Assembly: GCA_964645285.1 (NCBI GenBank)
Contig: CAZYDR010000074.1
Coordinates: 1-18,164, forward strand
Reading direction: 5' to 3'
Length of the DNA stretch: 18,164 bases
Source: JAYZAP01 sp964645285
GTDB taxonomy: Bacteria; Pseudomonadota; Alphaproteobacteria; JAAXGF01
The notes beneath the pieces were generated by a model. It was not told the origin of the DNA. It saw nothing but the letters and a program-made list of their open reading frames with translations, and ran no database searches. Shown piece by piece: positions 7,400 through 14,872 of this stretch (within the stretch, counting starts at the first letter, position 1; each line of letters opens with the position of its first letter). The translations under genes and the position numbers were made by a program.

Positions 7400-8686
7400 T
7401 CAGCGTTCGCGGAAGGCCTCGCTCTTGAGCTTGAGGATCGGCTTCAAAAGGTAGGTGAGCACGGACTTGCGCCCGGTGTGGATATCGAGCTGTGCCTCCA
7501 TCCCCGGGGCAATGGTCAGATCGCCAGGCCGCTCGCCGAGATAAGTCTTCTCGGTCCGGGCGACGACGCGGAAGTAAGTCTGGCCATCGGTGTCGGTGTC
7601 CGAATCGGCCGACAGGTGAACCACCTCGGCGTCGAGTCCGCCGTACCGCACGAAGTCGTAAGTGCTGATCTTCACTACCGCCGGCTGGCCGACGCGGACG
7701 TATCCAACGTCGGTGGGGTTAAGCTTGGCTTCCACCACCAAGCTGTCCAGCGTCGGCACAATCTCCATAATTGGCTCACTAGGGCGGACGACGCCGCCGA
7801 TGGTGTGGTAGCGCAGATTCTTGACGATGCCGTTGATCGGGCTGCGAATTTCCGTACGCAACACCTTATCGGTTGCCTTGGCGAGCGTCTCACGCGTTTG
7901 GGCGATGGCAACCTCGATTCTGCCGAGTTCCTCGAGGGCGATGCGGCGGAACTTGAGGCGCTCTTCGTTCAGCCGCTCGCGGGCCTCGGCGAGCGCGGCT
8001 TGGGCGCGGGGAATGCTGGCACCGAGGGTCTTGAGTTCGCCGTCGAGCTGCTCGACCTCTCTTTGGAGCATGAGGTGGTCGATCTTCGGGGTAAGGCCAT
8101 CCTTGACCAACGCGCTCGACATGGCGAACGCCTCGCGGGCGAACTCAAGATCTTTGCGGACTGCGTCCTTACGGCGCTTCATCACGGTAATAGCGAATTC
8201 GCGCTGGCGCGCCTGCGCACGCAGGACCTGCAAGCCGCTCGCGAACTCGGCCTGGCGGGCTTCATATGAATTGCGCTCGCCGTTCGCAAGGTCGGGGCGC
8301 CGCTTGGCGACGTCTTTCGAAAATACGGGCTTCTTGCCGCTCACCTCGGCGACGAGGCGGGCGCGGGCAAGGAGCGACGAATCTAGGCGGACCGCAAGCT
8401 CCTCGCGGTTGGCGCCCAAGGCCGCGAGGTTGAGCTGGACCAGCGGCGTGCCCGCCGCCACTTTGTCGCCGTCAACGACGTAAATCTCCTCGATGATGCC
8501 GCCTTCGAGATGCTGGATCACCTTGACTTGGCCTTGTGGCACCACCTCGCCCTGGGCGACCGCCACCTCCTCGAACTTGGCCAGGTATGCCCACGCCCCA
8601 AGCGCGCCGAGGAGCGCCATGATCAGCCACGCAAGCAGCCGGAACGACGCCGGCGTCCGTTCGACGAGCTCGTCGAGCTGGCTCAT
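7400..8686 (-). CDS. HlyD-family periplasmic adaptor (membrane fusion protein) of a type I secretion system
   Basis: This 428-residue protein has a short cytoplasmic N-terminus, one transmembrane helix (about residues 17-35, FRLLAWLIMALLGALGAWAY), and a lipoyl-like half domain (VIQHLEGGIIEEIYVVDGD). A long alpha-helical hairpin rich in Arg, Glu and Leu follows at about 95-280. The second lipoyl half is IRSPINGIVKNL, and a beta-barrel region carries IAPGMEAQLDIHTGRKSV. This is the full layout and usual length of PrtE/HlyD proteins, which bridge the ABC exporter and a TolC-like channel. I chose ATG 8686 because it overlaps the exporter stop codon as ATGA, a sign of translational coupling; an upstream start at 8803 would only add sequence antisense in character. 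It should work with the exporter at 8683-10410 and the TolC homologue at 12871-14214. Confidence 0.92.
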   Translation of the reverse strand: MSQLDELVERTPASFRLLAWLIMALLGALGAWAYLAKFEEVAVAQGEVVPQGQVKVIQHLEGGIIEEIYVVDGDKVAAGTPLVQLNLAALGANREELAVRLDSSLLARARLVAEVSGKKPVFSKDVAKRRPDLANGERNSYEARQAEFASGLQVLRAQARQREFAITVMKRRKDAVRKDLEFAREAFAMSSALVKDGLTPKIDHLMLQREVEQLDGELKTLGASIPRAQAALAEARERLNEERLKFRRIALEELGRIEVAIAQTRETLAKATDKVLRTEIRSPINGIVKNLRYHTIGGVVRPSEPIMEIVPTLDSLVVEAKLNPTDVGYVRVGQPAVVKISTYDFVRYGGLDAEVVHLSADSDTDTDGQTYFRVVARTEKTYLGERPGDLTIAPGMEAQLDIHTGRKSVLTYLLKPILKLKSEAFRER

Positions 8687-10410
8687 GTTTTCGCCTCCGC
8701 AACCTGCGGCTTGCGCGTGGCGCCGAACAGCGTGGGCAACACGTGACTCGATGGGCCCGCGGCACGCACCTTGCCACGGTCGAGCACCAGAATGTGGCTG
8801 CACGCCGACAGCATATCCGGCGCGTGGCTCACCACGAGGACCGTGTGGTCGGGGGCAAGCTTCAGCAAGGTCTCGCGAAGCCTAACCTGCGCCGGATGAT
8901 CGAGGTTGCTCGTCACCTCGTCAAGCAACAGCACCGGGGGATCGTTCAGCAGAGCGCGGGCGATGGCGATCCGCTGGCGCTCACCGCCCGAGAGCAGCGA
9001 GCCGGCCTCGCCCACGTCGGTGGCGTAGCCGCCGTGGAGATCGACGACGTGGTCGTGAACGCCGGCGCGCCGGGCCGCGGTAACGACCTCTTCGTCGCTC
9101 GCGTCCGGTCGCGCGATGGCGATATTGTCGCGAATGCTGCCGGCGAACAGCACGCACTCCTGGGGGACGTAACCAATCCAGCCGGCCAGCTCACGGCGGG
9201 TGAACTGGCCGATGTCGGCGCCGTCGAGCAGCACGCGGCCCTCGCCCGGCCGGTACAGTCCCTGGATCAGCTTCAACAGCGTCGTCTTGCCGCTGCCGTT
9301 GTTGCCGACCATGCCGACCATGCCACCGGGCCTGATGTCGAGCCGCACCCCGTCGATCACGGGCGGACTCGCCGAGTCGTAAGCGAAGCGAATGGTCTCC
9401 AGGGAGATCTCGCCTTTCGGACGCGGCAAAGAGATCTCGCTGTCCAGCCGCTCCCCGGGAAGTGCGAAGACCTCGCCAAGACGCCCCAGCGCCTGCTTGT
9501 ATTGAGCGAAGTGACGCCACACGCTGACCAGCTGGTTGAACGGGGCGATGATGCGGTTGCCCAACATATTGGTCGCGATCAGCGCGCCGATGGTAAGCCT
9601 TTGATCGATGATGGCGATGGCCCCGAACCCGGTCACCGCCACCGTGGTGAGCGCCGTGAGCACAAGCCCCGCGTTGACGTAGCCGTCCCCCTTGGTGCCG
9701 CGACGAAGCGAGCGCCCGATCGCGGTGGCGTGTTTATCTTCCCAGCGCGGCTTGAAGGTCTCGCCCAGCGCCAGCGCCTTGACCGTCGCGCGCCCGGCGA
9801 GCACCTCCGCGATCAGCGCGTCGCGGCCGATACCGGCTTGTCGTTCGTCGCTGGTGACGTTTTCCATCACCCGGCCGGATCGCCAGGCAAGAAACAGGAA
9901 CAACGGGATGGCGATTAGGACGACCCAGGCGATGGGGGCGGCGATGACGAAGATCAGCACCACGAACAGGGGGACGAACGGCAGATCCGCTGCCAGCACC
10001 GCGGTCGAGCCGCAGAAAATGTTGCGTACCGTGTCGACATCGCGGAACAGCACGTGCCAGTAACTCGCCGGCCGGCCCTCGAGCACATTCAGCGGCAACG
10101 ACATCAGCTTGTCGAACAGTTTCTCTCCCAGCCTCGCGTCGATGCCCACTGCGGCGCGCTGCAACAGGCGGGCGCGCGCCTGGCGCAGGATGAAGTCGAA
10201 GCCGATAGCGATGGTGACACCGATGACCAGCGCGTACAACGTGCTGATCCCCTGATTAAAGACCACGCGGTCGTAGACCTGGAGAATGAACACGGGCAAC
10301 ACCAACGCCAGGATGTTGATGAACAGCGACATCAACAACATCTCGCGGAAGGCGGGGCGCAGTGGCTTGATCAGAGGCTTGAGCCAGTTGTTGGAGCGCC
10401 AAGTTTCCAT
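8683..10410 (-). CDS. Type I secretion ABC transporter (fused permease and ATPase)
   Basis: This 575-residue protein has an N-terminal membrane domain with about six helices (from residue 23 to about 290) and a C-terminal nucleotide-binding domain. Walker A is GNNGSGKT (369-376), the signature is LSGGERQR (473-480), Walker B is VLLLDE (493-498) with the D-loop SNLD, and the H-loop His is 529. It lacks the N-terminal C39 peptidase-like domain of HlyB/LapB proteins, so it resembles the shorter PrtD/RTX-exporter type that recognises C-terminal signals. It is the first gene of the operon and overlaps the HlyD gene by four bases. The ATG at 10410 has no clear Shine-Dalgarno sequence. All catalytic motifs are intact. 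The likely substrate is the RTX protein at 14873-17801, by proximity and signal type. Confidence 0.93.
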   Translation of the reverse strand: METWRSNNWLKPLIKPLRPAFREMLLMSLFINILALVLPVFILQVYDRVVFNQGISTLYALVIGVTIAIGFDFILRQARARLLQRAAVGIDARLGEKLFDKLMSLPLNVLEGRPASYWHVLFRDVDTVRNIFCGSTAVLAADLPFVPLFVVLIFVIAAPIAWVVLIAIPLFLFLAWRSGRVMENVTSDERQAGIGRDALIAEVLAGRATVKALALGETFKPRWEDKHATAIGRSLRRGTKGDGYVNAGLVLTALTTVAVTGFGAIAIIDQRLTIGALIATNMLGNRIIAPFNQLVSVWRHFAQYKQALGRLGEVFALPGERLDSEISLPRPKGEISLETIRFAYDSASPPVIDGVRLDIRPGGMVGMVGNNGSGKTTLLKLIQGLYRPGEGRVLLDGADIGQFTRRELAGWIGYVPQECVLFAGSIRDNIAIARPDASDEEVVTAARRAGVHDHVVDLHGGYATDVGEAGSLLSGGERQRIAIARALLNDPPVLLLDEVTSNLDHPAQVRLRETLLKLAPDHTVLVVSHAPDMLSACSHILVLDRGKVRAAGPSSHVLPTLFGATRKPQVAEAKT

Positions 10411-10422
10411 GGTGGTATTTGT

Positions 10423-10458
10423 GTAAGATTTGGTAAGATAAGTAAATCAAAAGCTTAC
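10423..10458. repeat. GTAAG motif repeats in the divergent promoter region
   Basis: GTAAGAT occurs at 10423-10429 and again at 10433-10439, exactly one helical turn apart. An inverted CTTAC sits at 10454-10458. The stretch is AT-rich and lies between the divergent exporter and cyclase genes, so it could be an operator or a shared promoter region. No regulator is identified. Confidence 0.4.
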
Positions 10459-10515
10459 ATGGACGCCGCGATGCGCGCCTTTGGCGGGTCGGCGCGGCCC
10501 CTGGTGACGCGATGA
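10459..10515 (+). CDS. Possible 18-codon leader peptide overlapping the cyclase start
   Basis: ATG 10459 opens MDAAMRAFGGSARPLVTR and ends with TGA at 10513-10515, which overlaps the cyclase ATG (10512) as ATGA. The cyclase start lacks a strong Shine-Dalgarno sequence, so translation of this short ORF could deliver ribosomes to it by coupling. The peptide has no recognisable family and may be chance. Confidence 0.25.
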   Translation: MDAAMRAFGGSARPLVTR

Positions 10516-12749
10516 ACGAGTGGACAGCGGCGGTCGGAAGGGCGATCAGAAGCAAGGGCCTGACCTATGTTGTGGCGCTTGCCATGACGGCGGCTTTCGT
10601 CCTGGTGCGGATTTGGGACCCGGTCCCGCTCGAAGTGTTGCGGCTCAAGACCTTCGACCTTTACCAGCGAATCAAGCCGCGCGAACACACGCCCCTGCCA
10701 GTCGTCATCATCGACCTCGACGAGGAAAGTCTCGCCGCATACGGTCAATGGCCGTGGCCGCGTACTTTGTTGGCCGATTTAGTGAGCAAGCTGATGGCTT
10801 ACCAAACCGCCGTCGTCGGCTTCGACATCGTCTTCGCTGAGCCCGACCGGACCTCGCCGGCGATTATGGCCGATCTTTACCCAGGCCTCGATACGGAAGT
10901 CCGTGACCGCCTCAAGAAGCTGCCGAGCAACGATGCGGTGTTTGCGTCAACGCTGAAACACACCAGGGTGGTTCTCGGGCAATCGACCTCGGCGCGGGGG
11001 GAGCCGAAGGGAACGCTTCCACGTAAGTCGCGCAAGGCAAGTGTCGGGATTCGGGGTGTCAAGGGCGTCGATGCCCACCGGTTCGTGTACACGTTCGCCG
11101 GGTTGGTCCGCAACCTGCCGGAGCTTGAAGAGGCGGCGGCCGGGATCGGTGTGTTCACCATCGTGCCCGAGATCGATGGGGTGGTGCGCCGCGTACCCAT
11201 GATCGTGCGCGTGGGAGAGGAGTACTACCCGTCGCTCACCGTCGAAATGCTGCGCGTCGCCACCGGGCGGCCCCAGATCGTTGTTTCCGTGGATCAGGCT
11301 GGGATCAAGGAGATAGCGATCACCAAAGATATTAAAATTCCAACAGACAGTAACGGGCAAACCTGGGTCCATTTCTCGCCCCACAGCCGGGATCGATATA
11401 TTTCCGCGAAAGATGTGCTGGATGGAACGGTGGCGCCCGAGCGTCTCGCCGGCAAGTTGGCAATATTCGGCACCTCGGCGGTGGGCTTGCTCGATATCAA
11501 GACCACGCCCGTCGACGATGCCCTGCCGGGGGTCGAGGTGCACGCTCAACTGCTCGAGACCATCCTGTTAAACGACTTTCTTTACCGGCCGAATTATGCC
11601 CTCGCCGCTGAGCTTACGGTCCTCGTGGGGGTTTGCCTGTTGTTGGCGTTCATGGTGTCCCGGCTGGACGCGGTGTGGGGCCTTTTTATCGGTGGCTCGA
11701 TGGTCGGTGCGCTGTTCGGTATGTCCTGGTACTTTTACGTAGACTGGAGCATCTTGCTCGGCGTCGTCTATTCGGTGGGAGCGGGGTTCCTCGTTTACAG
11801 CGTTGTCACGTTTTTAAATTACGTCCGCGAGGAGGTCGAGCGGCGCCAGGTGCGCGACGCGTTCGCGCATTATATGTCGCCGGCGCTGGTGGCGCAGCTC
11901 GCCGAGCACCCCGAAAGGCTTCATCTCGGCGGCGAGATGAAGGACATGACGTTGCTGTTCGCCGACATCCGCGGATTCACCAGTATCTCCGAGATATACA
12001 AATCGGACCCCGAGGGGCTGACGAAGCTCATCAACCGGTTCCTCACGCCCATGACAGACCTCATCCTCGAGCGCCGCGGCACCATCGACAAGTACATGGG
12101 CGACTGTATCATGGCGTTCTGGAACGCGCCGCTCGCCGACGACGAGCACGCCCGGCACGCCTGCGAATCGGCGCTGGTCATGATGACCGGGGTCAACGAG
12201 CTGAACGAGGAGATGCGCGCCGAGGCGGAAGCCGAGGATCGGCGCTTTGTGCCTATCAAGATTGGCATCGGGCTGAATTCAGGCGAGTGCTGCGTTGGCA
12301 ACATGGGCTCCGAGCAGCGTTTCGACTACTCGGTGCTCGGCGATGACGTCAACCTGGCCTCGCGGCTGGAAGGCCAGTCGAAGACCTACGGCGTCGATAT
12401 CGTCATCGGCGAGCATACGTACTATCGGGCCGATGACTTCGCCGTGATCGAGCTCGATCTCATCAAGGTCAAAGGCAAGGACGAGGCGGTGCGTATCTTC
12501 GCCCTGTTGGGCGAGCCCGAGACGTGCGAAAGTCCTGAATTCAAGGCGGTTGCCGGCCGCCATCAAGAGATGCTCGCCGCTTACCGCGGCCAGTGCTGGC
12601 AAGAGGCGCGCGAGCTGGTCGCCGAGTGTCGCAAGCTGAACGGCAGCCTGAACGGCCTGTACGACCTCTACGACGAGAGGCTTGCGGATTACGAAGCCAA
12701 TCCTCCCGGCAAGGACTGGGACGGCGTGTTCGTTGCCACCACGAAGTAA
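10512..12749 (+). CDS. CHASE2-domain transmembrane adenylate cyclase (class III)
   Basis: This 745-residue protein starts with a transmembrane helix (about 16-34). An extracytoplasmic CHASE2 sensor domain follows (about 40-350; VVIIDLDEESLAAYGQWPWPR and GFDIVFAEPD are typical). Three transmembrane helices lie near 363-382, 387-409 and 414-437. The C-terminal class III nucleotidyl cyclase domain covers about 475-665. Metal-binding Asp485 (LLFADIRGFT) and Asp531 (KYMGDCIMAF) are present, as are transition-state Asn614 and Arg618 (NLASRLE). Lys527 and Asp605 (FDYSVLGDD) at the purine-selecting positions point to ATP, so cAMP is the expected product. A helical tail rich in Glu and Leu ends the protein. 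It is divergent from the exporter operon and convergent with the tolC-like gene, inside the secretion locus. CHASE2 ligands are generally unknown. I infer that it senses an envelope or external cue linked to secretion. Confidence 0.9.
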   Translation: MNEWTAAVGRAIRSKGLTYVVALAMTAAFVLVRIWDPVPLEVLRLKTFDLYQRIKPREHTPLPVVIIDLDEESLAAYGQWPWPRTLLADLVSKLMAYQTAVVGFDIVFAEPDRTSPAIMADLYPGLDTEVRDRLKKLPSNDAVFASTLKHTRVVLGQSTSARGEPKGTLPRKSRKASVGIRGVKGVDAHRFVYTFAGLVRNLPELEEAAAGIGVFTIVPEIDGVVRRVPMIVRVGEEYYPSLTVEMLRVATGRPQIVVSVDQAGIKEIAITKDIKIPTDSNGQTWVHFSPHSRDRYISAKDVLDGTVAPERLAGKLAIFGTSAVGLLDIKTTPVDDALPGVEVHAQLLETILLNDFLYRPNYALAAELTVLVGVCLLLAFMVSRLDAVWGLFIGGSMVGALFGMSWYFYVDWSILLGVVYSVGAGFLVYSVVTFLNYVREEVERRQVRDAFAHYMSPALVAQLAEHPERLHLGGEMKDMTLLFADIRGFTSISEIYKSDPEGLTKLINRFLTPMTDLILERRGTIDKYMGDCIMAFWNAPLADDEHARHACESALVMMTGVNELNEEMRAEAEAEDRRFVPIKIGIGLNSGECCVGNMGSEQRFDYSVLGDDVNLASRLEGQSKTYGVDIVIGEHTYYRADDFAVIELDLIKVKGKDEAVRIFALLGEPETCESPEFKAVAGRHQEMLAAYRGQCWQEARELVAECRKLNGSLNGLYDLYDERLADYEANPPGKDWDGVFVATTK

Positions 12750-12870
12750 TACCGAACGTCAGGAAGATCGGGTCGTTTCGACGTTTCGGACGTCTTGTAC
12801 CGCAGGCCGCCGCGCGTAGTTACGTCGGCCCGCGGGGCATTCGAGCCCTAGCGAACTGTGTCTTTGCCGA
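12750..12870. other. Convergent intergenic region, weak hairpin
   Basis: The cyclase and tolC-like genes converge here. GACGT-TTCGG-ACGTC (12780-12794) can form a five-bp stem with a five-base loop but lacks a T-run, so a role as terminator is weakly supported. Confidence 0.25.
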
Positions 12871-14214
12871 TCAGTCGGCGACGATGTCGGCGACGCGCCC
12901 AGGTTCTGAGCTCGGGTAGCCTTGGGCGATGATCCCGACCTCGGGCGTCAGGCGTCCGAGCGCGAGCAGCATCCGGTAGACGGCGGTCTGCGCGTCGTAC
13001 TCGGCGCCGGTCGCGTTGATCTGCGCGGTTACGGCCTCGATTTCGGCATCGAGGACGTTGATCTCCGTTTCCTCGCCGGCTTCGAGCTGCTTGAGGCGCG
13101 CGGCGTGCACCTCCCAGGCGATATTGACGGCGTTTTGCGACAGGCCAACTCGCTTGCGCGCGGTTGCGAGCTGCTGCCAAGCCAGGCGCAAGTCCGCGAT
13201 GACGTTGCGGTCGACGAGTCTGTGATTATTTAGGGCGGCAGAATACTCGTGCGCGGCTGCCAGCGTGTCGGCGCGGGTGGCGAAGCCGGAGAAAAACGCC
13301 CAGCTGGCCTTCAGATTGACCGAGCCGTCGTACCGGGTACCGAGCGTGCCCGCGTCGTCCTGCTCGTAGTTCAATGCGGCCACGAGCTCGATCACAGGGA
13401 AGAACCCCGACTTTGCGCTGCGCTTGCGCTGGTTGGCGCTGTCTATGGCCCAGTTGCTGTTGTCGAGCGCGGGGTTTTCCGCCCGGGCGATCACCTCGGC
13501 TTCGCCGAGCGTCTTCGGCAGCAACCAAATCGGCAGCGTCGGCAGACTCATTTCATCCACCTCCGGCTTGCTGTCGAAGGTCTGTTGGTAGCGGGCGGTG
13601 GCGTCCGCAAGGTTGCCCTCGAGCGCGACGCGCCGCTCCTTCGAGGCCTGCAGGCGCGACTTGGCCTGGAGCACGTCGATGGCGATGCCGGTGCCTCGCT
13701 TCACGCGCTCATCCTCGAGTTTGAGCTGACGCTGGATCGTGCTTTCGTTGTTGCCGGTGAGCTCAAGCAGACGGGTGTTGCGCAGCACGTCGAGGTACGC
13801 CGATATCGCCGCGAAGAGCAGGTTTTGCTGGGTGGAATCCAAGGCGACCTCGGCGATCGACTTACCGATCTTCGCCGTTGCGAGGGCGGCCGGCGTACCG
13901 AACCCGTCGAACACGGTCTGGGAGATCGTGAGCGAGGCACTCTCCCGCCACACGTCCAGCGAGGCACCGTCGCTACGCGTGCCCGGGCTGTCGGTAATCT
14001 CCCGCCCGAAGTCAGCTGACAAATCCGCGCTCGGCAGGAACGCGGCGAACGCGCTGTCGATCCCCTCGTCGGCGGCGGCGACGCTATCGCGCGCCCCCTT
14101 GAGCTGCGGATGAGTCTCGATCAGGCGCGCGATTTCGTCTTGCAGGCTTTCCGCAAAGGCCGGTCCGCTGGTCAGCACAAGAGTGGCGCAAAACGCAACA
14201 ATTCCCCGCTTCAC
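12871..14214 (-). CDS. TolC-like outer-membrane channel protein of type I secretion
   Basis: From GTG 14214 the product is 447 residues. The signal peptide is KRGIVAFCATLVLTSGPAFA, with cleavage before ESLQDE. The remainder shows the duplicated OEP/TolC pattern of long amphipathic helices with strand segments: SLTISQTVFDGFGTPAAL in the first half and NLKASWAFFSGFATRADTL in the second are the paired beta-strand/turn motifs typical of TolC/AggA/PrtF proteins. Helical regions such as NVLDAEIEAVTAQINATGAE follow. Length agrees with the family. It should form the outer-membrane channel for the ABC/HlyD pair at 7400-10410. The start is uncertain: GTG 14214 has a GGGGGG-like site 7 bases upstream, while TTG 14229 would add five residues. 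Its 658-bp upstream region suggests separate transcription from the RTX gene. Confidence 0.88.
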   Translation of the reverse strand: MKRGIVAFCATLVLTSGPAFAESLQDEIARLIETHPQLKGARDSVAAADEGIDSAFAAFLPSADLSADFGREITDSPGTRSDGASLDVWRESASLTISQTVFDGFGTPAALATAKIGKSIAEVALDSTQQNLLFAAISAYLDVLRNTRLLELTGNNESTIQRQLKLEDERVKRGTGIAIDVLQAKSRLQASKERRVALEGNLADATARYQQTFDSKPEVDEMSLPTLPIWLLPKTLGEAEVIARAENPALDNSNWAIDSANQRKRSAKSGFFPVIELVAALNYEQDDAGTLGTRYDGSVNLKASWAFFSGFATRADTLAAAHEYSAALNNHRLVDRNVIADLRLAWQQLATARKRVGLSQNAVNIAWEVHAARLKQLEAGEETEINVLDAEIEAVTAQINATGAEYDAQTAVYRMLLALGRLTPEVGIIAQGYPSSEPGRVADIVAD

Positions 14215-14605
14215 ATCTCTGCCCCCCAACGGCCGTGTTGTTCACAGCGTCCAACTAGTCGGACTTCGAACACATCGGCCGACACATTCAACCGAAGGGC
14301 ACGCCAATCCACGCACCGCAGCCTGTATCGTATCACAGCGCAAGAAGATTGCAAACCGGGGCGATGCCACACGTTTGCGGCTAGCCTACCGTTCATGCCC
14401 GCCGCTCGAAACATGGTGGACGCTGGACAACATGCCGTGGGAGTGATTGTGGACGGCTTGGTAGTGTCCCGCTCGAATCACCTTCGCCTTGGTGGCGCGT
14501 TAGAGAATCACAATGACCTTACCGGCGTCGACGCCGCAAATCGAGTGAGTGAGTTCCATTGCTGGACCATGCACTCGGATTTTGGCTGCGTCTCAACCAC
14601 CGACG

Positions 14606-14616
14606 CCCCCCCCCCC
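14606..14616. repeat. Homopolymeric C11 tract
   Basis: Eleven consecutive C lie about 390 bp upstream of the tolC-like start. Such tracts are prone to slippage in vivo and to sequencing error. Confidence 0.8.
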
Positions 14617-14753
14617 ACACCGCCAGTGCGCTCTCGGATGCGCCGGCTCCACCAGCAACAATGCCCGTTCACGGGACCCGGCCACAATCCGAGTAGTCGC
14701 TTGCGGAATTAAAGCGCATTATTGTTGGCTCCCTCCTGCCCTTTCAACGCCAA

Positions 14754-14768
14754 GTGGGATATTCCCAC
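14754..14768. promoter_or_regulatory. Palindrome, possible operator
   Basis: GTGGGATATTCCCAC is a perfect inverted repeat with six-bp arms and a TAT centre, about 105 bp past the RTX stop codon. It has no T-run, so it looks more like a protein-binding site than a terminator. This rests on symmetry alone. Confidence 0.25.
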
Positions 14769-14872
14769 CCAGCCGCAACAGGCGCGCCACCGAGCCGCGG
14801 CCACCTCCGCGCCGGCCGCCAAAATCCATCACTCAAGCGCGCAGGCAGAGCTCACGCATGATTAGACCGGGC

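Larger units (their letters stand above)
14215..14872. other. Long intergenic region between the RTX gene and the tolC-like gene
   Basis: The 658 bp carry no ORF with recognisable family features on either strand. They include an 11-base C run and a perfect short palindrome (listed separately). They must hold the end of the RTX transcript and probably the promoter of the tolC-like gene. I see no clear intrinsic terminator after the RTX stop and no RNA gene. Confidence 0.5.

Noticed and set aside
8743..9918. Long plus-strand ORF opposite the ABC exporter
   Set aside because: It is antisense to intact Walker and signature motifs and has no domain of its own.
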